A stretch of 64,000 bases of DNA from Gymnopilus junonius (GCA_015501075.1 JADNYJ010000015.1:186001-250000); one strand, 5' to 3'; shown: positions 12,410-25,342, counted from the stretch's first letter. Notes: a model not told the origin generated them from the letters alone. Numbers and translations: made by a program.

Positions 12410-15400
12410 ATGCAGAAAACGAAACGTATTGTTCAGGACATCCCGGTCATTGAAATCGAGTCCTCACCCGAACCCGTCCCCGTGCCTCGTTCGCGCCCTA
12501 TTAGGCGTACAAGATCTTCTTCAAAGGCACCTTCAGCCTCTGCTCAGACATATTCAAAGGGAAAGGGAAAGGAAAGAGAAAAGGCTAGCTCGCAGATTAT
12601 TCCGAGTCGGAAACCTTCGAAAATCAATTTAGGTCCCGTCATCGAACTCACAGATTCAGATTCGGAATCTGGGCCTGTGGTCGGGCCCTCTCGAACGCTC
12701 AAAATACCTCACAAAATAATGCGTGCTAATTCACATTCCAACACGCTCCAATCCAAACCCATCGGCGCGTCGGCCTCCTTGGACAACATCCCAATGGCTT
12801 ATGATTCAGGAAGTTCAAGCAAGAGAAAGTGTCCAAACCCTCTCTTCTTACCAAGCGATGAGGAAAACGAGCCTCCGTTCGTCGTCGTTGAGGAGCAGGT
12901 GGAGCACGAGCCCACTTCGAAAAAGCCACGTCCTGATAAAGGCAAAGGGAAAGGGAAAGGGAAAGAGAGAGAGATTCTTACTGTGGATATGGATTTGAAT
13001 GACAATGAAGAGGATTGGGATCCGGAATTTGCGAAGAAGCCTTTTCCGTTCCAATATCTGGACGACGATCCACTCAAAGTTGTGCTAGCTCGTATGCCTG
13101 CTCCAGCCCCAGCTCCAGCCCCTGCAGTTTTGGCCCCTCAACCAGAACCAGTCCCAGCTCCCATCGCCCAACTTGCGCCTGTAGCCCAGCTACCTCCACC
13201 TCCCGAACCAGAACCAGTAGCACAACCCGCAGCTCCCGTTCAACCTCCCCAAGTCGCGATCCCAGCTTCAGTTCCCCCAGCAGCAGCCCCCATTCCCGTC
13301 GCAAAACCAATACCCGAACCCGAGCCTGAAGTCGACCCCGCCTCTCGTGCAGTCGCTCAAGTCCTCGAAATCATCCCCGATGTCGAGCCCGAATACCTCC
13401 TCGGGCTCGTACAAGGGCATCTACCGAATTTCGGGCAGCAAACTGCGGAGCATGTCCTCGGGCAGCTGTTTGAGGACGGTGGGTATCCGAGGGTGGATTT
13501 GAAGAAGAAGGGGAAGAGGAAGAGCGATGCTGCGCTGGATAACGATGGTGAGGGGGAAAGGCCTAATAAGAAAGCGAAAGTGGATTATACGAGTGTGGAT
13601 AGGGAGTTTATTGCTAGGCTGGATTATACTGAATTAGCTTTGGTAAGGATTTTTTTGTCGAAGGATGTGTTTGATGCGTCTAAATGTGATAAATCCCCAT
13701 ATTCCCAGGTTCAACTTCAAACCAGTTTCCCTTTTGTGCCTAAACCATATCTACGACAGTCTCTCCTCCGGCACAGAGGATTCTATGCGCCAACATACCT
13801 CACTCTCGCCGCCGCCGAGAAGACCTACGTAGAAGGCCCACTAAACAACCGCCCGGGTCGTCCTTATGTTCTTAAATCGACGCGGTATAATCCTGCCAAG
13901 GACCGCAGGAGGATGAAGGACGTTGTCAATGAGGCCTTCGCTGATGAACGGAGGTGGTTGGTCGAGCATCTACAGGATCCCAGTGAGACGGATGCTATGA
14001 CCGTTGGTGTTGCTACTGCTGAACCGGAAGGCAAAGGTAAAGGCAAGGAGAAGGCCGCGAACGAGGATGAATCATTGGAGGAAGGGACAGGTATTGAGTG
14101 TCAATGCTGTTTCGCAGAATACGCATTCGTAAGCTCTTTTTCATTCCGCATCTGAATTTCGAATTTCTGATTTACCACGATTTTTCGTAGGATAAAATGG
14201 TCCAGTGTGCGGAAGCCCATCTTTTCTGCAGGGACTGCGTCTCTCAATACGCATCCACCAAGTTGGGGGAACACAACCATCTTATCAACTGCATGCACGA
14301 ATGCGGCTGCAAAGAGCCCTTTCCTGTCTCTGAGCTCCGTCGGATCCTCTCCCCTAAACTCATGGATTTATACGAAAGGGTCAAGCAGCAAAAGGAGATC
14401 GAAGCTGCTGGATTGGAGGGGTTGGAAGAGTGTCCCTTTTGTGAATGGAAGTGCGTGTTGGAGGCGTCGAATGAGGAGGAAAGGCTGTTCAGGTGCGGGA
14501 ATGAGGAGGGGGGTTGTGGGGTTGTTAGTTGTAGAATGTGTAAGAAAAAGGTGAGGTTGTTTGACGGTTCATTGATTGGGAGTGCGAACTAATACTCGTT
14601 TCTGCGCCTAGGAGCATCTTCCAAAGACCTGTGAAGGTACGACGGCATATTATGCTTTATTAGTATTTGTTTTTGCTAACCAGGAATTGCGATCTGTAGA
14701 AGCTGAAGCAGACAAGCACCTTGATGGACGGCATGCCATTGAAGAAGCGATGAGTAAGAGTCTGTGGTCTATTCGCACTGCCAAATTGCTTAATATTGGT
14801 GCTCATATCTAGCTCGAGCCTTGATGCGCAATTGTCCCAAGTGCAAGAAAGCTTTTGTTAAGGATCAAGGCGTAAGTTTCTCAAGGGCTGATCGTCATAA
14901 GATATGGTGCTGATGCTACTGGCAGTGCAACAAGATGACATGTCCCAACTGTAGGACACTTTCCTGCTATGTCTGCAGGCAGGTTATCAAAGGATATGAT
15001 CACTTTGACCAGGTTATTTTTATTTTTCACCTTGCGTATAATCACATTCATTGTTAAATTGATGTCATTTTTCAGACTCCCGTTGGGAGAGCATCAGCTT
15101 CCAAGGCCGGTGGAAAGTGTTTATTATGGGATCAAGTGGAAGAGAGGCACGCAGCCGAGGTGTGTTTCCCTTCGAATTTCCCGCCTCTTTCTGTGGGGCT
15201 AATTAATTGCCACCAGGTCAAAGCAGCAGCCGAAAAGGCAATGGCAGAGTACAAACGCGATCATCCAGACGCTGAAGATAAGGACATCAAGGTCGACCTC
15301 CCCGTTGCCCCACAACCTCAACCAGCGGCACAACTAGGTCTACCCCCCATACATGCCGTAATACCAGCTGCACATTGGATGTATCAAGCACTTCCGATGC

Positions 15401-15930
15401 CTGCTCCAGGCTTTTTTGGAGGGTTCAATTTCGGTGTTAATCATTATCACCATGTAGTGCAGAATGGACAGGTGGCCCATCATCGTCACCCTCCTATGCC
15501 TGCACCGCCACCGCCCCTTGTACAACCCGCTGCTCCTCGACTAACTCGAGCTCAACAACAAGCGGCTGTCGTGCGGGCAAGAGAAGACGAACGTCGTCTT
15601 CAGCAACAGCAACAGCAGCAACTTCAACAACTACAACAACTACAACAACTACAACAACAGTGGCAGCAGCGGCAACAAGCGCAATTAAGACATCAACGAG
15701 AGCGGCGGGCAGAAAATCAAAGGGCAAACGCAAGGTATCAGGAAATGTTAGCGGCTCAGGTTGAAGCTCATCGTGTGCAACGGGACTTAAGGGCAAGAGC
15801 CCGTCAACTGCAGCAAGACGGTCGGTTGGGCCACGAACCGCCGAGAAGGGACAATGCTGTAATTCCTCCTATCGGCCTTCCTCAACTCCCTGTGCCTGCA
15901 GCTGGAAGGAGGAAGAGGGCTCGGCGTTGA
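12410..15930 (+). CDS. RING-IBR-RING (RBR) E3 ubiquitin ligase, RNF216/TRIAD3-like
   Basis: Transfers ubiquitin through a thioester on its third zinc module. The first exon (12410-14128) encodes an acidic, low-complexity N-terminus with two candidate SUMO-interacting motifs (IPVIEIESS and PVIELTDSDSE), Lys/Gly runs and a PAPAPAP/EPEP repeat. RING1 starts at IECQCCFAEYAF and resumes after the 14129-14190 intron (DKMVQCAEAHLFCRDCV). The IBR includes ECPFCEWKC and CGVVSCRMCKKK. The Rcat module reads NCPKCKKAFVKDQGCNKMTC; the Cys after DQG aligns with the RBR catalytic cysteine. Introns of about 55-60 bp separate these modules. The C-terminus has a His/Pro-rich stretch and a polyglutamine tract. 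RNF216 proteins share the order of modules and assemble K63-type chains; substrate unknown. No ATG supports a start before 12410. Confidence 0.85.
15601..15680 (+). repeat. CAA/CAG triplet tract encoding polyglutamine
   Basis: Imperfect CAA/CAG/CTT/CTA triplets within the last exon of the RBR ligase, coding for Gln-rich sequence with regularly spaced Leu. It stays in frame and is likely to vary in length between strains. Confidence 0.85.
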
Positions 15931-16442
15931 ACTTGAGGTTATCTGTTCTGCTAGTCCTTCCTCCCTAATACTTATTATTTTTTTGTTTGTTGGAATTCCC
16001 TTTGTACGAGGTTCTTCGCTATCCCACTCCACAGAACCCTTCATTAGCGACTCCCAGAAATTAGTCGCGATCTCGGTTTCATCCCTTTTCGCTGTGACCT
16101 TTTTTGGATCATGCATTTTACACGAACGCTGCCATTAACGCAACAATTCTACAGTACCTACAAATCACACGTTAGATCCCTAGTCTAATGACTCTAAATA
16201 CATGCAGCGTGCAGTTGAAACTCTGAGTGCTTCGCGGCATAACTGCCGAAAAGACTAAGAATAGACCTGTGCCGCCTGCTGCGCTGCGATCGCTGTGACA
16301 AAGACTCTATATTTAGGCCATTTGATGAATGAACATGGCCAGGCTTGTTGCAGTTCTTTCTTTTCTCCTTCACCACGACCTCCAGCGGTTTCCGCTTTAC
16401 TGACCATTTTCACCACGTACTGACGCCTTCCAGCTCCTCGAT
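15931..16442. other. intergenic, RBR ligase 3' end to GH17 promoter
   Basis: About 510 bp with no supported gene. A CT-rich stretch (16350-16440) directly precedes the GH17 start. Confidence 0.5.
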
Positions 16443-18806
16443 ATGCAGGCATATCACGACAACCCGTTTGACGACAGTAGAGGCCAGCCTAATTATGATT
16501 CTGCCGCGGTAAGTCCCCGTTTTGTTTCTCCACTGCGTCCTTGTGCAGTTTGTGTTGCGTGCGTGCCGGGGTGAAATACCTAGTGACTTTTCAAGAATAA
16601 AATATGATGATTCATGCATGCGTCAATGGACGAAGGGCTTAACTTGCCGCTTGTTCAATTATCATTCTAGCGGTCCGATCACAGCTCCCTTTTCTCCTCC
16701 CTTCCTTGCCACGCTTTCTCTTTTCTGACCGTGTCCTGTTTGTAGGCCAATCGTTTTGGGCCATCCCCCGCCGTACCGCCGTCCAACCAAGGCGGAGCCT
16801 TCAATAACATTCCTCTGGCCACGATACCCTCAGCAACCGCTGGATACCGACCTGTTGGTGAACAATCTACTGACGACTTGACTGCGAACCCGCCAAGAGG
16901 ATTTGGAATGGCTTCGGGAGGATTTGCCGATATGGATCGTGGAAGGGGATTCACTGCCTATGGGCAGGAACCCAAACTCGGTGCTTATACTCCAGGCTCG
17001 ACCTGGGAGCCTCGGCAGCCAAAGTCCAGCCGAAAAAAATGGATAGTGAGTATTTTGCCCATTATCTCGAATCTAGGCGTGCTCACTTGTTACGTTCATC
17101 ACAACAGATAATGGGCCTCATCATTGCCCTGGTAGGAGTCATCGTCGTTGCTGTCACCGCCGGCGTCGTGGTCTCCAGCAAGAACAAGAAAAATAACAAC
17201 CTATCAACCTCTGGCGGTAACAGTGGCAGCAGCTCACAAGGCCCATCGACAGTTTCCCAGACCAATCCCAATGACCCAAGTACATTCGTCAAGAATCCCG
17301 CCTACCACCAATCGTTCTACGGAATTGCCTATACACCAGTTGGATCGCAGCTGCCAGAATGTGGCAATACCCTAGGTACGTCGATCCTCGTCACATATCT
17401 GGGTTGCTCCTGCTGATTGCCCTTTCCGATTGACAGAGGGCGTCATTGAAGATATCCAGGTTTGCGCATGAGATTCTTTATTTTTAGCCACTTTCGCTGA
17501 ACCACTGCCTCCCCGTAGATCATGTCGCAACTGACCAAAGTGAGTATCAATATGAGCCTTTACGATGCTGGACGTCTAGCTGACATGAATGTTCCACCCA
17601 GCGCATCCGTATCTATGGCGCTGATTGTAATCAATCGGCTTTGGTGGTATGGCTCAAATTCAATTGTGCCATCTTTAATGCTCTATATTTGACAGTAATT
17701 CATGTAGCTTGAAGCGATTAAGCAGACCAAAGTGGACATGCAGGTCTGGCTAGGAAACTATGCCATAGCCACAGACAACGGCACTTCTTATCAACGCCAG
17801 CGTGATGTAATTAAAGCTGCCGTCCAAGCATACGGGACAGACCATATTGGGGGGATCACTGTCGGAAATGAATTCATTCTGGAGTCAGGTATTTTGACTT
17901 TCTGGGTGACAGATTACTTACCATAGTTTCTTCCAGCTACCTAGATGATAATGGCGGGACCGACCCCAACAGCGCGATTGGCAACCAAGGTGCAGCTATC
18001 CTTCTGCAGTACATTCAGGACACTCGCAGCATGCTCCAAAGCATGGGCGTTAGCATCCCCGTAGGCAACTCTGATGCTGGCGCTTACTTCAACAATGAGA
18101 TTTTGGGAGCCGTCGACTACGGGGTATCTATTCTTGACATTTTCAGTTATCTCAGATCGGCTGATCCTTCTGAAATGCAGATGGCCAACGTGCACCCATG
18201 GTTTGCAAATGTCTCAGCGCAACAAGGCGCTGGTTGGACCAATGACTTCTTTGTACAAACGGATGTGGCGTTGGCTAATACGTTGTCGAACAAACCATCC
18301 ATGTATATCGCTGAGACGGGATGGCCAACAGTGAGCTTTTCTATTTTTCCTTATAGCTCGTTGTATAATTGAGCCTTGAACCCGCTTTGTAGAAATCTTC
18401 TGATCTGGGTAATGAATCCAACGGACCATCGAATGCTTCCATTTCAAACTTGCAGGTCTAACATACGCTTTTCTTCAGGATGCCGATGGTGGTACTGATA
18501 ACTATTTTAGATCTTCCTCGATACCTTTGTTTGCCAGGCGAACACCAACGGGACACAATACTTCTTCTTCGAGTTCGCTGATGAGGACTGGAAAGTGAGT
18601 ACTTGATATAAATTTATATACGGCCACCTAATGACATGTCTCACCATTGCAGGATAAACAATTCGGGGGTGTTGAAGGATGGTGGGGACTGTTTAATCAA
18701 AAGTAAGTCCCTTGATTTAACTACTTCTAGGTAACAATTAACTGACTTATTGACCAGCCGGACGCTCAAGGATGGAATCACGATCCCGACTTGCCAATCA
18801 CCTTGA
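16443..18806 (+). CDS. membrane-anchored GH17 glucan endo-1,3-beta-glucosidase
   Basis: Remodels cell-wall beta-1,3-glucan. The ATG at 16443 starts a cytosolic N-terminus rich in Gly/Pro/Asp, followed by one membrane segment (IMGLIIALVGVIVVAVTAGV, about residue 110-130) and a Ser/Gly/Asn linker, giving a type II membrane protein with an outside catalytic domain. The GH17 domain starts at FYGIAYTPVGSQLPECGNT. It carries the acid/base Glu in GGITVGNEFIL and the nucleophile Glu in MYIAETGWPT, plus QYFFFEFADEDWK and GGVEGWWGLFNQNRTLKDG near the end. The TGA is at 18804-18806. At least nine short introns are present, some exons being tiny (17440-17600). The layout matches fungal btgC/Scw11-like enzymes. 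Confidence 0.9.
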
Positions 18807-20144
18807 TGCTTGATACTCTTCCCCCAGACACACTACACTCGCCACCTGTCCCATATTCCTCTTGCTCACGTTCGCATCATGATGTTCATTTGGATTTCGC
18901 CAAGTCTGAAGCGTTATTTGACCAGGACATTCCAACTAAAAATTCAAAACTTATGCATTCGAAGGACAATTTTTTTTTCACGAGTAATTTTAGCATTCGT
19001 GCGTCTCATCTCAAAGGACTTGGAGATTCTTTCCTCATTCTACGCACGATATTTATCTCATACCCCCTTGCCATTGTTACCGTCAAGTATTATATCTTCC
19101 GTACACGTACGTTCGAGTTCATACTTAGTCAATCCCTTGTGCCATTCCTCTCATTCGAGTCCCTGACAATTACTTGCCTTTTCTCTGTTCGTTCCTCCCG
19201 TACATTAACTTCCCTTTCCGCTGTTGACTCTGTATTAGAGCTTGGAATATAGGACTCTTGTAACATCAATCAGCATACCTTGTCCAGGCTGGCTCCTCTT
19301 GAAGCAACTTGGCACTGCCCTGTAAGTGGCGCACTATTCTCGGCCTACCACATACATACTGAGTCTCGATCTGTTTTCTCTGCAGTGCGGATATTATATT
19401 TAGGGTTTACTCTACAAGGCCCTCTCTAGCTTATCTCCAACTCGAATATTGCATCGTTAGGCGTGTAGATATTCTTTCGCTTTGCTTTGCGATTCCGAGT
19501 TCCTCCCCGACTCTTTCCAACACTTGCCGTGGTTGAAGTGGCAGTGAATCAGTCAAGGCCCCAGAGTTCATACGTCATTCGTTTGACCTTTTACCTAATT
19601 TGAAGTTATTCAGCGACCAATTGCGTCCAGGTGTTCGTAACTTACTTAACCTGCAATAAACAACTATGCAACGGAGTCAGTGTCGCAGTGGCCAACAACC
19701 TTTTACTACCCAAGGTGCTAAATCCAATATGGATGAGGTTTTTGCTTGATGGGGGCTTGGAGTTTGGTGGTATTCCGAAAGGCAATGAAATTCTGAGCCC
19801 GCAAAGCTCAATCTTCCACAAATGGGGGACAAACTTGAATAAATGAAGAACTGTGAATTCTCGGCCGCCGTCCCCAAGAGTGTCTGTATTTCTTGATATT
19901 TTTTTAGCTTGATAATCATTAAACTGAGCCAAGAATGTATGTGATGCACTGATACATAGACTAGACAAAGAAACAACTTAGTAATGCATAATTAATTGAG
20001 ATGGAGGAAGAGACTCAGAGTTCTAGTCTGATCATCACGGGCTTCGGAGACAAGCCAGATAAACATTGTAGTACTGTACTTCGCTTCCGATCAAGTCAGG
20101 CGTAAGAGGCTGCATTTCACCTGTGAAATAAAAATTGCATGCAA
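18807..20144. other. intergenic region, GH17 3' end to tRNA-Gly
   Basis: About 1.3 kb. The T/C-rich stretch 18790-19250 gives two overlapping open frames that run straight out of the GH17 stop region; composition and lack of any domain suggest 3' untranslated sequence. Nothing else is supported. Confidence 0.5.
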
Positions 20145-20224
20145 TGCATTGGCCGAGAGTCGAACTCGGAGCTAGGCCAGATACCAAATGGGAAGACCCA
20201 ATGTTACCGCTACACCACCAATGC
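20145..20224 (-). tRNA. tRNA-Gly (anticodon CCC) with 9 nt intron
   Basis: Folded by hand from the minus strand. The acceptor stem GCATTGG/CCAATGC pairs perfectly, with discriminator A. The D-stem is GTGT/ACAT with loop AGCGGTA, and the T-arm is CCGAG-TTCGACT-CTCGG. The anticodon stem GGGTC/GGCCT closes only if 9 nt (20180-20188) are removed after position 37, the normal nuclear tRNA intron site. The anticodon loop then reads TTCCCAT, giving CCC. The mature molecule is 71 nt, usual for tRNA-Gly. Confidence 0.9.
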
Positions 20225-20965
20225 ATATTTACAGTAATAATCCTTAGTATTGACAACAGCCTGGTAGACGGGTTGCTGGGTCTCGATCCATCACCAAACA
20301 CCCTGTGCCAAGATAATAATTCACCACTATGTCAATGACGGCCCTTATGCTAAGTGCTGAGCCTTCGACTGGTTATTATCTGCCACCCTTGTTGCTCAGA
20401 AGCTTAAAGGCGACTTGGAGGGCTCAAATTACATAGTCCGCCTCCGCCACAGTAATACTAATAGGCCATGATGGTCGTTGTATCAACTAAGTTACGACGG
20501 TTTTTAGCACATTTCTTGAAATGTAGATTCATGACACATGTATATGCTTGTTCCAAGTTTTCGTCCAAGCCTCACAATATCTAACTGTGAGCTCAAGACA
20601 TCAAGATACTGCCACAAGAATTCCCCTGTAGCACCAGCACCAGCGTCGCGGTGCTCGCCCGCTCCGTAGAATGCCGCATAGAAGAGAAATCCCGTTGTGA
20701 TTGTAAGACAAAGTTTGGATTGATAATTTAGGTCACAGCATATCAAGCTTCGAGGTTAGACTCGTTCCCGGCTTAGATGGTGCCTGATGGAGAAAGAAAA
20801 AAAAAGACAATATAATTCCACCGCCTGCATGCAAATCATTTTAATCAAAAGAAAATTTCTCCGACTCCTTTTGGCATCCTGAGGGGGACTATCCTCGAGT
20901 CTATTTCAAAGTTGAAGATACTTCGTCCGTTGAATAGGTTAACTTTTAGGTAAAGGAAGCAAAAA
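20225..20965. other. intergenic region between the two tRNA genes
   Basis: About 740 bp. No protein gene is supported; an 80-codon minus frame (20504-20746) has no recognisable domain. Confidence 0.5.
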
Positions 20966-21065
20966 GGGCCCAACCGGGAATTGAACCCGGGACCACGCAC
21001 ATCTTTGCTTCCATTGGAAACGGGTAATACCCGAAGCGCGTATCATACTACTAGACCATTAGGCC
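20966..21065 (-). tRNA. tRNA-Pro (anticodon CGG) with 28 nt intron
   Basis: Folded by hand. The acceptor stem GGCCTAA/TTGGGCC pairs fully (one G-T), with discriminator C. The D-arm begins GTCT and the T-arm is CCGGG-TTCAATT-CCCGG. The anticodon stem CGCGC/GTGCG forms after removing 28 nt (21002-21029) following position 37. The anticodon loop is TTCGG plus G and T, so the anticodon is CGG. Mature length is 72 nt. It lies about 95 bp upstream of, and divergent from, the NOM1/SGD1 gene. Confidence 0.92.
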
Positions 21066-21160
21066 GATGAAAGAAGTTCTACCTAAGAGCATCAAGGAGG
21101 CAGGGCACCTTCCCACATAAATCTTTGACCTTTGCTCTTGACTTCTTGATCGCAGTGACC

Positions 21161-24100
21161 ATGGCCATAAGAAAGAAAGCTTCCGGACCAAAACTTCCTC
21201 GGAGTTTACAAGAACAGATCGAGGAATTCAATGGTACGCTTTTAATTTTGTCTAATCTTCCAAAGTTCTCAATTTATGCAGGTCACAGCCGTCCGCGCAC
21301 TTCACGACTTCCATCGCGGAAGAAAGCCAGGAAATTGGAACGTACCGCTCAGAAGCAGAGAAAAGCAACCTACTTTTTGCACACCTCCGACAACAAAAAA
21401 CGACCCGCTGAGGAAGAGCATAGCCAGTCCCCTCAGCGCAAAAAGTCTCGCTTGGATAACTTTGAGAACTGTTCGAGAGCGAATCAAAATCCTGTCTCTA
21501 AATCAACACGAATTCATGACCAGGCCCCCATCCCTTCATCGTCTGCTCCAATCCTTCTGCCAAACGTACAAAACCATCAACCAAAAGTGCGACCTCCGAC
21601 AAATTGCAGAAAGTGTCTCCAGTGCCAAAGGTTAAACCAGTTGCCGAAGAAGAAGAGGACGCGTATATCGCATATCTAGAGAGCAAACTCGGAGTCGGCA
21701 AGGCAAAAAAGAAATTGAAAGGCTTGGACGATGATGGTCTGGATGGTGCGTGCTTTATGTCTGGCCGCTCGATTGCAGCTAATAGAGGACTTCGGTTTGC
21801 AGACCTTATGGACTGGGCAGATTCTTTACTTCCCACTGCAAGAGCAATAGAATCCGTGTGTCCCTTCCAATATTTCCTGAACCCGACTCACTTATTATTA
21901 CTTGCAGGATGATAATCAGAGCGAGGATGAAGACGACTCAGAGACTGAAACATCTGAAGGCTTGTCTGCAAGCGATACTTCTGACGATTATGCTTCTGAG
22001 GAGGAGTGGCACGGCATTGATCAGGACGAGCTTTTATTAGAGCCCACTCACGAACAACCAGAACCCTCAGAAAAAAAGCGGTCGCCAGCAGGTTCGAGCA
22101 TCTCGACTTAAAATTTATCATTATTTCTCAATTTTTATTAGGCGCTTATGTACCTCCGCATCTTCGTAATGCCGAGAATGAAAAAGACACTAATTCGGAA
22201 GCAATTCAAAAACTCTCAAGACAGTTGAAGGGTCTACTGAATCGGTGGGCAACTTGTCCACTTGGCACATTCGTCAAGTGAATATGTTCTTTTTAGAATG
22301 AGTGAACAAAATATCGCAACGATTATTGATAGTGTCGAAGGAGTTTACAGAGAACATCGAAGACACGGTACATTGCAAGACATCTATTTTATTACTGTCC
22401 ACGCGATTCATGGGTTTTTTGCCAGATGTTACTTCGACCCTGACAACGTTAATCATAAGCGGGATCTCGTCCCATTCATCGTTGTTGGATTCCTACGTTG
22501 TTTTATATGCAGCATTTGTTGCCAGCCTGCATAAGGTCAATGGCATTGAATTCGGTGCGACCAAATTGAATTGCAATAATTCTCTTCGAATGTTGCTGAT
22601 TTCCTTAGCTGCATATTTTGTCCAGTCGACCGTCTCATCTTACGAACGATACTTTGCCGAAATGAATGCTTCAAACCCGACGTCTGCTGGGGAAACGGAA
22701 AACGATGCCAAAGAATGTTCTAACCTGCTCGTTCTCATTTCGGAGCTGTACAATTTTCAAGTCATCTCATCAGTCCTTGTATTTGATATCATCCGGGCTC
22801 TTCTGGCGGAGGACTTAACGGAGTTCAAGGTTGAACTTCTGCTCAAACTCGTACGCAGTAAGCCAATATACCCTGACATGTTGAACTCCATTCTCACCGG
22901 TTTTGTAGACTCTGGGCAACAACTGCGGCAAGATGATCCCTCGGCATTGAAGGATATCATTGACATTGTACTGGGCAAGGTCTCAAGCGAGGACAGAACT
23001 GTCAGGTCAGTTTTTGTCTTCTATTTCCGGCATGGACATTTAAGTAGCCCTAGTTCTCGAACACGGTTCATGATCGAAACTCTTACGAACCTGAAGAACA
23101 ACAAACTTAAAAGAAACGTGACTCAGAATCAAGGTGGTGCAGCTGTGGAAAGGATGAAAAAAGTTCTTGCGGGCCTAAGCAAAACAAAACATGGTCAGTC
23201 TTGCCCGTCGTAAATAGATGGAAATGAACCATTTATACTTTTTTCCCTTTCTTTCTGCAGTTCTTTCACACGAACCCCTACGCGTTTCACTAGAGGATCT
23301 TCACTCTGCAAAGACTAAAGGGAAATGGTGGCTAGTCGGTGCGGCATGGGGTGGTGACCCTCTCATTGACAAGCAAGAAGAATTTGCCAAGTCAGCTGTT
23401 GAGGAAAAGGGTCAAGGCGAATCTGATCTCATTAAACTTGCTCGCTTACAAGGCATGAACACTGATATTCGTCGTGGAGTATTTGTTGTTCTTATGAGTA
23501 GCGATGTAGGTCGTGTGCAGTTTATATTTCTTTCTTCCGTTTATAATCCTCCCTAGGACTATGTCGATGCGTGCGAGAGACTCGCGCAGTTAAATCTCAC
23601 AGAAGTTCAGCAAAGAGAAATAATACACGTTGCGTTGCAATGTTGCAGCAATGTACGATCTTTTGTGCGCCTTTTACCTTATGATGTAATGCTGAACCAC
23701 TCTTAGGAGAAATCATACAACCCGTACTACACTCTCGTGTGCCAGCAGCTGTGTCGTACATCGCATGCTTACAAAATTACTTTACAATTCAGTCTATGGG
23801 ACTTCATGCGAGAGCTCGGGGAGACAAGTGTTGGTGGTGCAGCTGTTACCAAAAATATCAGAGAAGATGAAGACGCAGAGGCTAAAAGCGTATCGGATTC
23901 CCGCTTGCGAAATGTCGCCCAGGCATATGGATGGTGGATCGCCAAAGATTCTGTATCCATCCAGATACTCAAGGTATGGGGTATAGATATTATGTCTATG
24001 TTCCCATTAACATAACTCTCATTTATTGTAGGCTGTGGACTTCACCGTTCTAAAACCACGGACCAAGAAATTCTTAAGGGAACTTTTTACGCAAATTTTC

Positions 24101-24355
24101 ATAAACAGCCAAAGAACAACTCCTCTCATGAGCACAGATGTCAGCAAACTGACGTTCACTCGAAATCGCAATGCAGTTGAAGAGATTTTCATCAAGGCTT
24201 CACGCGTCCAAACGTTGGCAATGGGCCTGGTATATTTCCTGACGGATACATTCGAAGACAAGTTGGACTCTGACTTTTCTAAGTTCCTTCGATGGGCGAC
24301 CAGCATGGCGAAGGATGCCCTACGCACTGGAGTAGACTTTATACCTACATTGTAG
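21161..24355 (+). CDS. SGD1: nucleolar MIF4G/MA3 protein, NOM1/Sgd1-like
   Basis: Nucleolar factor for 18S rRNA maturation that, in relatives, recruits the helicase Fal1/eIF4A3. The ATG at 21161 (MAIRKKASGPKLPRSL) starts a basic N-terminus with the SRKKARKLERTAQKQRK motif. An acidic region with NQSEDEDDSETETSE comes next, then AYVPPHLR and KLSRQLKGLLNRMSEQNIA, the start of the MIF4G domain (about 22150-23200). The MA3 domain runs from about DIRRGVFVVLMSS to the end near DFIPTL. Introns include a 5' one splitting EEFN/GHSRP (GTACGC...TGCAG). Two junctions in the variable linker (around 21470-21525 and 21748-21790) use weak splice sites but keep the frame. The 3' end lies 55 bp from the convergent EFM4 gene. 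Confidence 0.85.
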
Positions 24356-24410
24356 TGTGATGTTTTATGTTTGCCGTCATCGTTGGCTTTTTTGGAAATA
24401 TATTTCTAAA

Positions 24411-25342
24411 TCATGTTTTTCGAAATGCTACACTTGAACATACACTGCCGCTTTTTCCTCCAAAAGTGAACGTTGGATGTTGTATTCGGGAACTACGAAG
24501 ATTCATAAACAAAAAGGAGAATGACCTTGAGAGAATCAAAACTTACTGGTATACCAATCCTGTCTCACCTGAAATGAAGCTTGCTTTGAGTTCCTCCTCC
24601 GTGAAATTACACGCTAAGCATAAAAAATCAGAAGACATCAGGAACACACAAAGATACAGTAGTTCGCTTCTCCACTTACATGTTATCAGGAAAAGACCAT
24701 TAGGCTTGAGCAAGCGTGCAACACGAGCAGGATACTTCATGGCGGGAGAGTTGCCTTGCTCATCCTTTTGTCCTAGTGCAATGGCATCATATGTCCCTTT
24801 ATCAAGGAGCAGATCCCAAACGGTAGTCTGACCATTTTGTTCTGGCATGCCTTCTGGTCCTGGAGGGTCGTCATTGAGGAAGTCGCACTCGGTGAAGCTG
24901 ATTGCAGAAACTCCCCGCATGTCAGCGATCCCTTTCGATAGCTTGACAGCCCCAGCACTGTAATCAATGCCATGAAGTTTCGATGGGTCATAACCCGCGT
25001 CGGAAAGGCCAAATAGCAGGGTACCGTTGCCGCTTCCTACTTCAAGTATCGAGGCGCATTGGGATGGTGGCACGTTCGCTAATGCCCATTCGACCATCTT
25101 CTCAAGGCTTTCAATTCCAAACCTACAAAATTCCTTTCAGCCCATATATCCATGAAAGAATGCGGAAATAATGAACCAGATTTCTCCTTCATCTCCAATC
25201 TCCTCGAAGTTGGTAATTCTTCTTCGTAGGTATTGTCCCAGCTTGACGATGAAATTCAGGTATGCCAATAAATTCTTCTTTTCAGAGTCACGTACTGCTC
25301 CTTGGTGCCAAGCTTGGATGGCTGTAAGACGGAAGTGCTCAT
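24411..25342 (-). CDS. EFM4: protein-lysine N-methyltransferase EFM4/METTL10-like
   Basis: Class I SAM-dependent methyltransferase; relatives methylate a lysine of translation elongation factor eEF1A. The ATG at 25342 starts MSTSVLQPSKLGTKEQYV. Motifs include the SAM-binding loop LEVGSGNGTLL, GIDYS, and LLDKGTYDAIAL. The intron GTAAGTGG...GCTTAG gives LITSCNFTEEEL, and a further intron (24493-24546) gives the typical C-terminus HSRIQHPTFTFGG...SVAFRKT, ending at the TGA 24411-24413. Length of about 255 residues suits the family. Convergent with NOM1/SGD1. Confidence 0.88.

Noticed and set aside
18791..19252. Overlapping 153- and 118-codon plus frames after GH17
   Set aside because: They overlap the GH17 stop, sit in T/C-rich sequence and have no recognisable content; likely 3' untranslated region.
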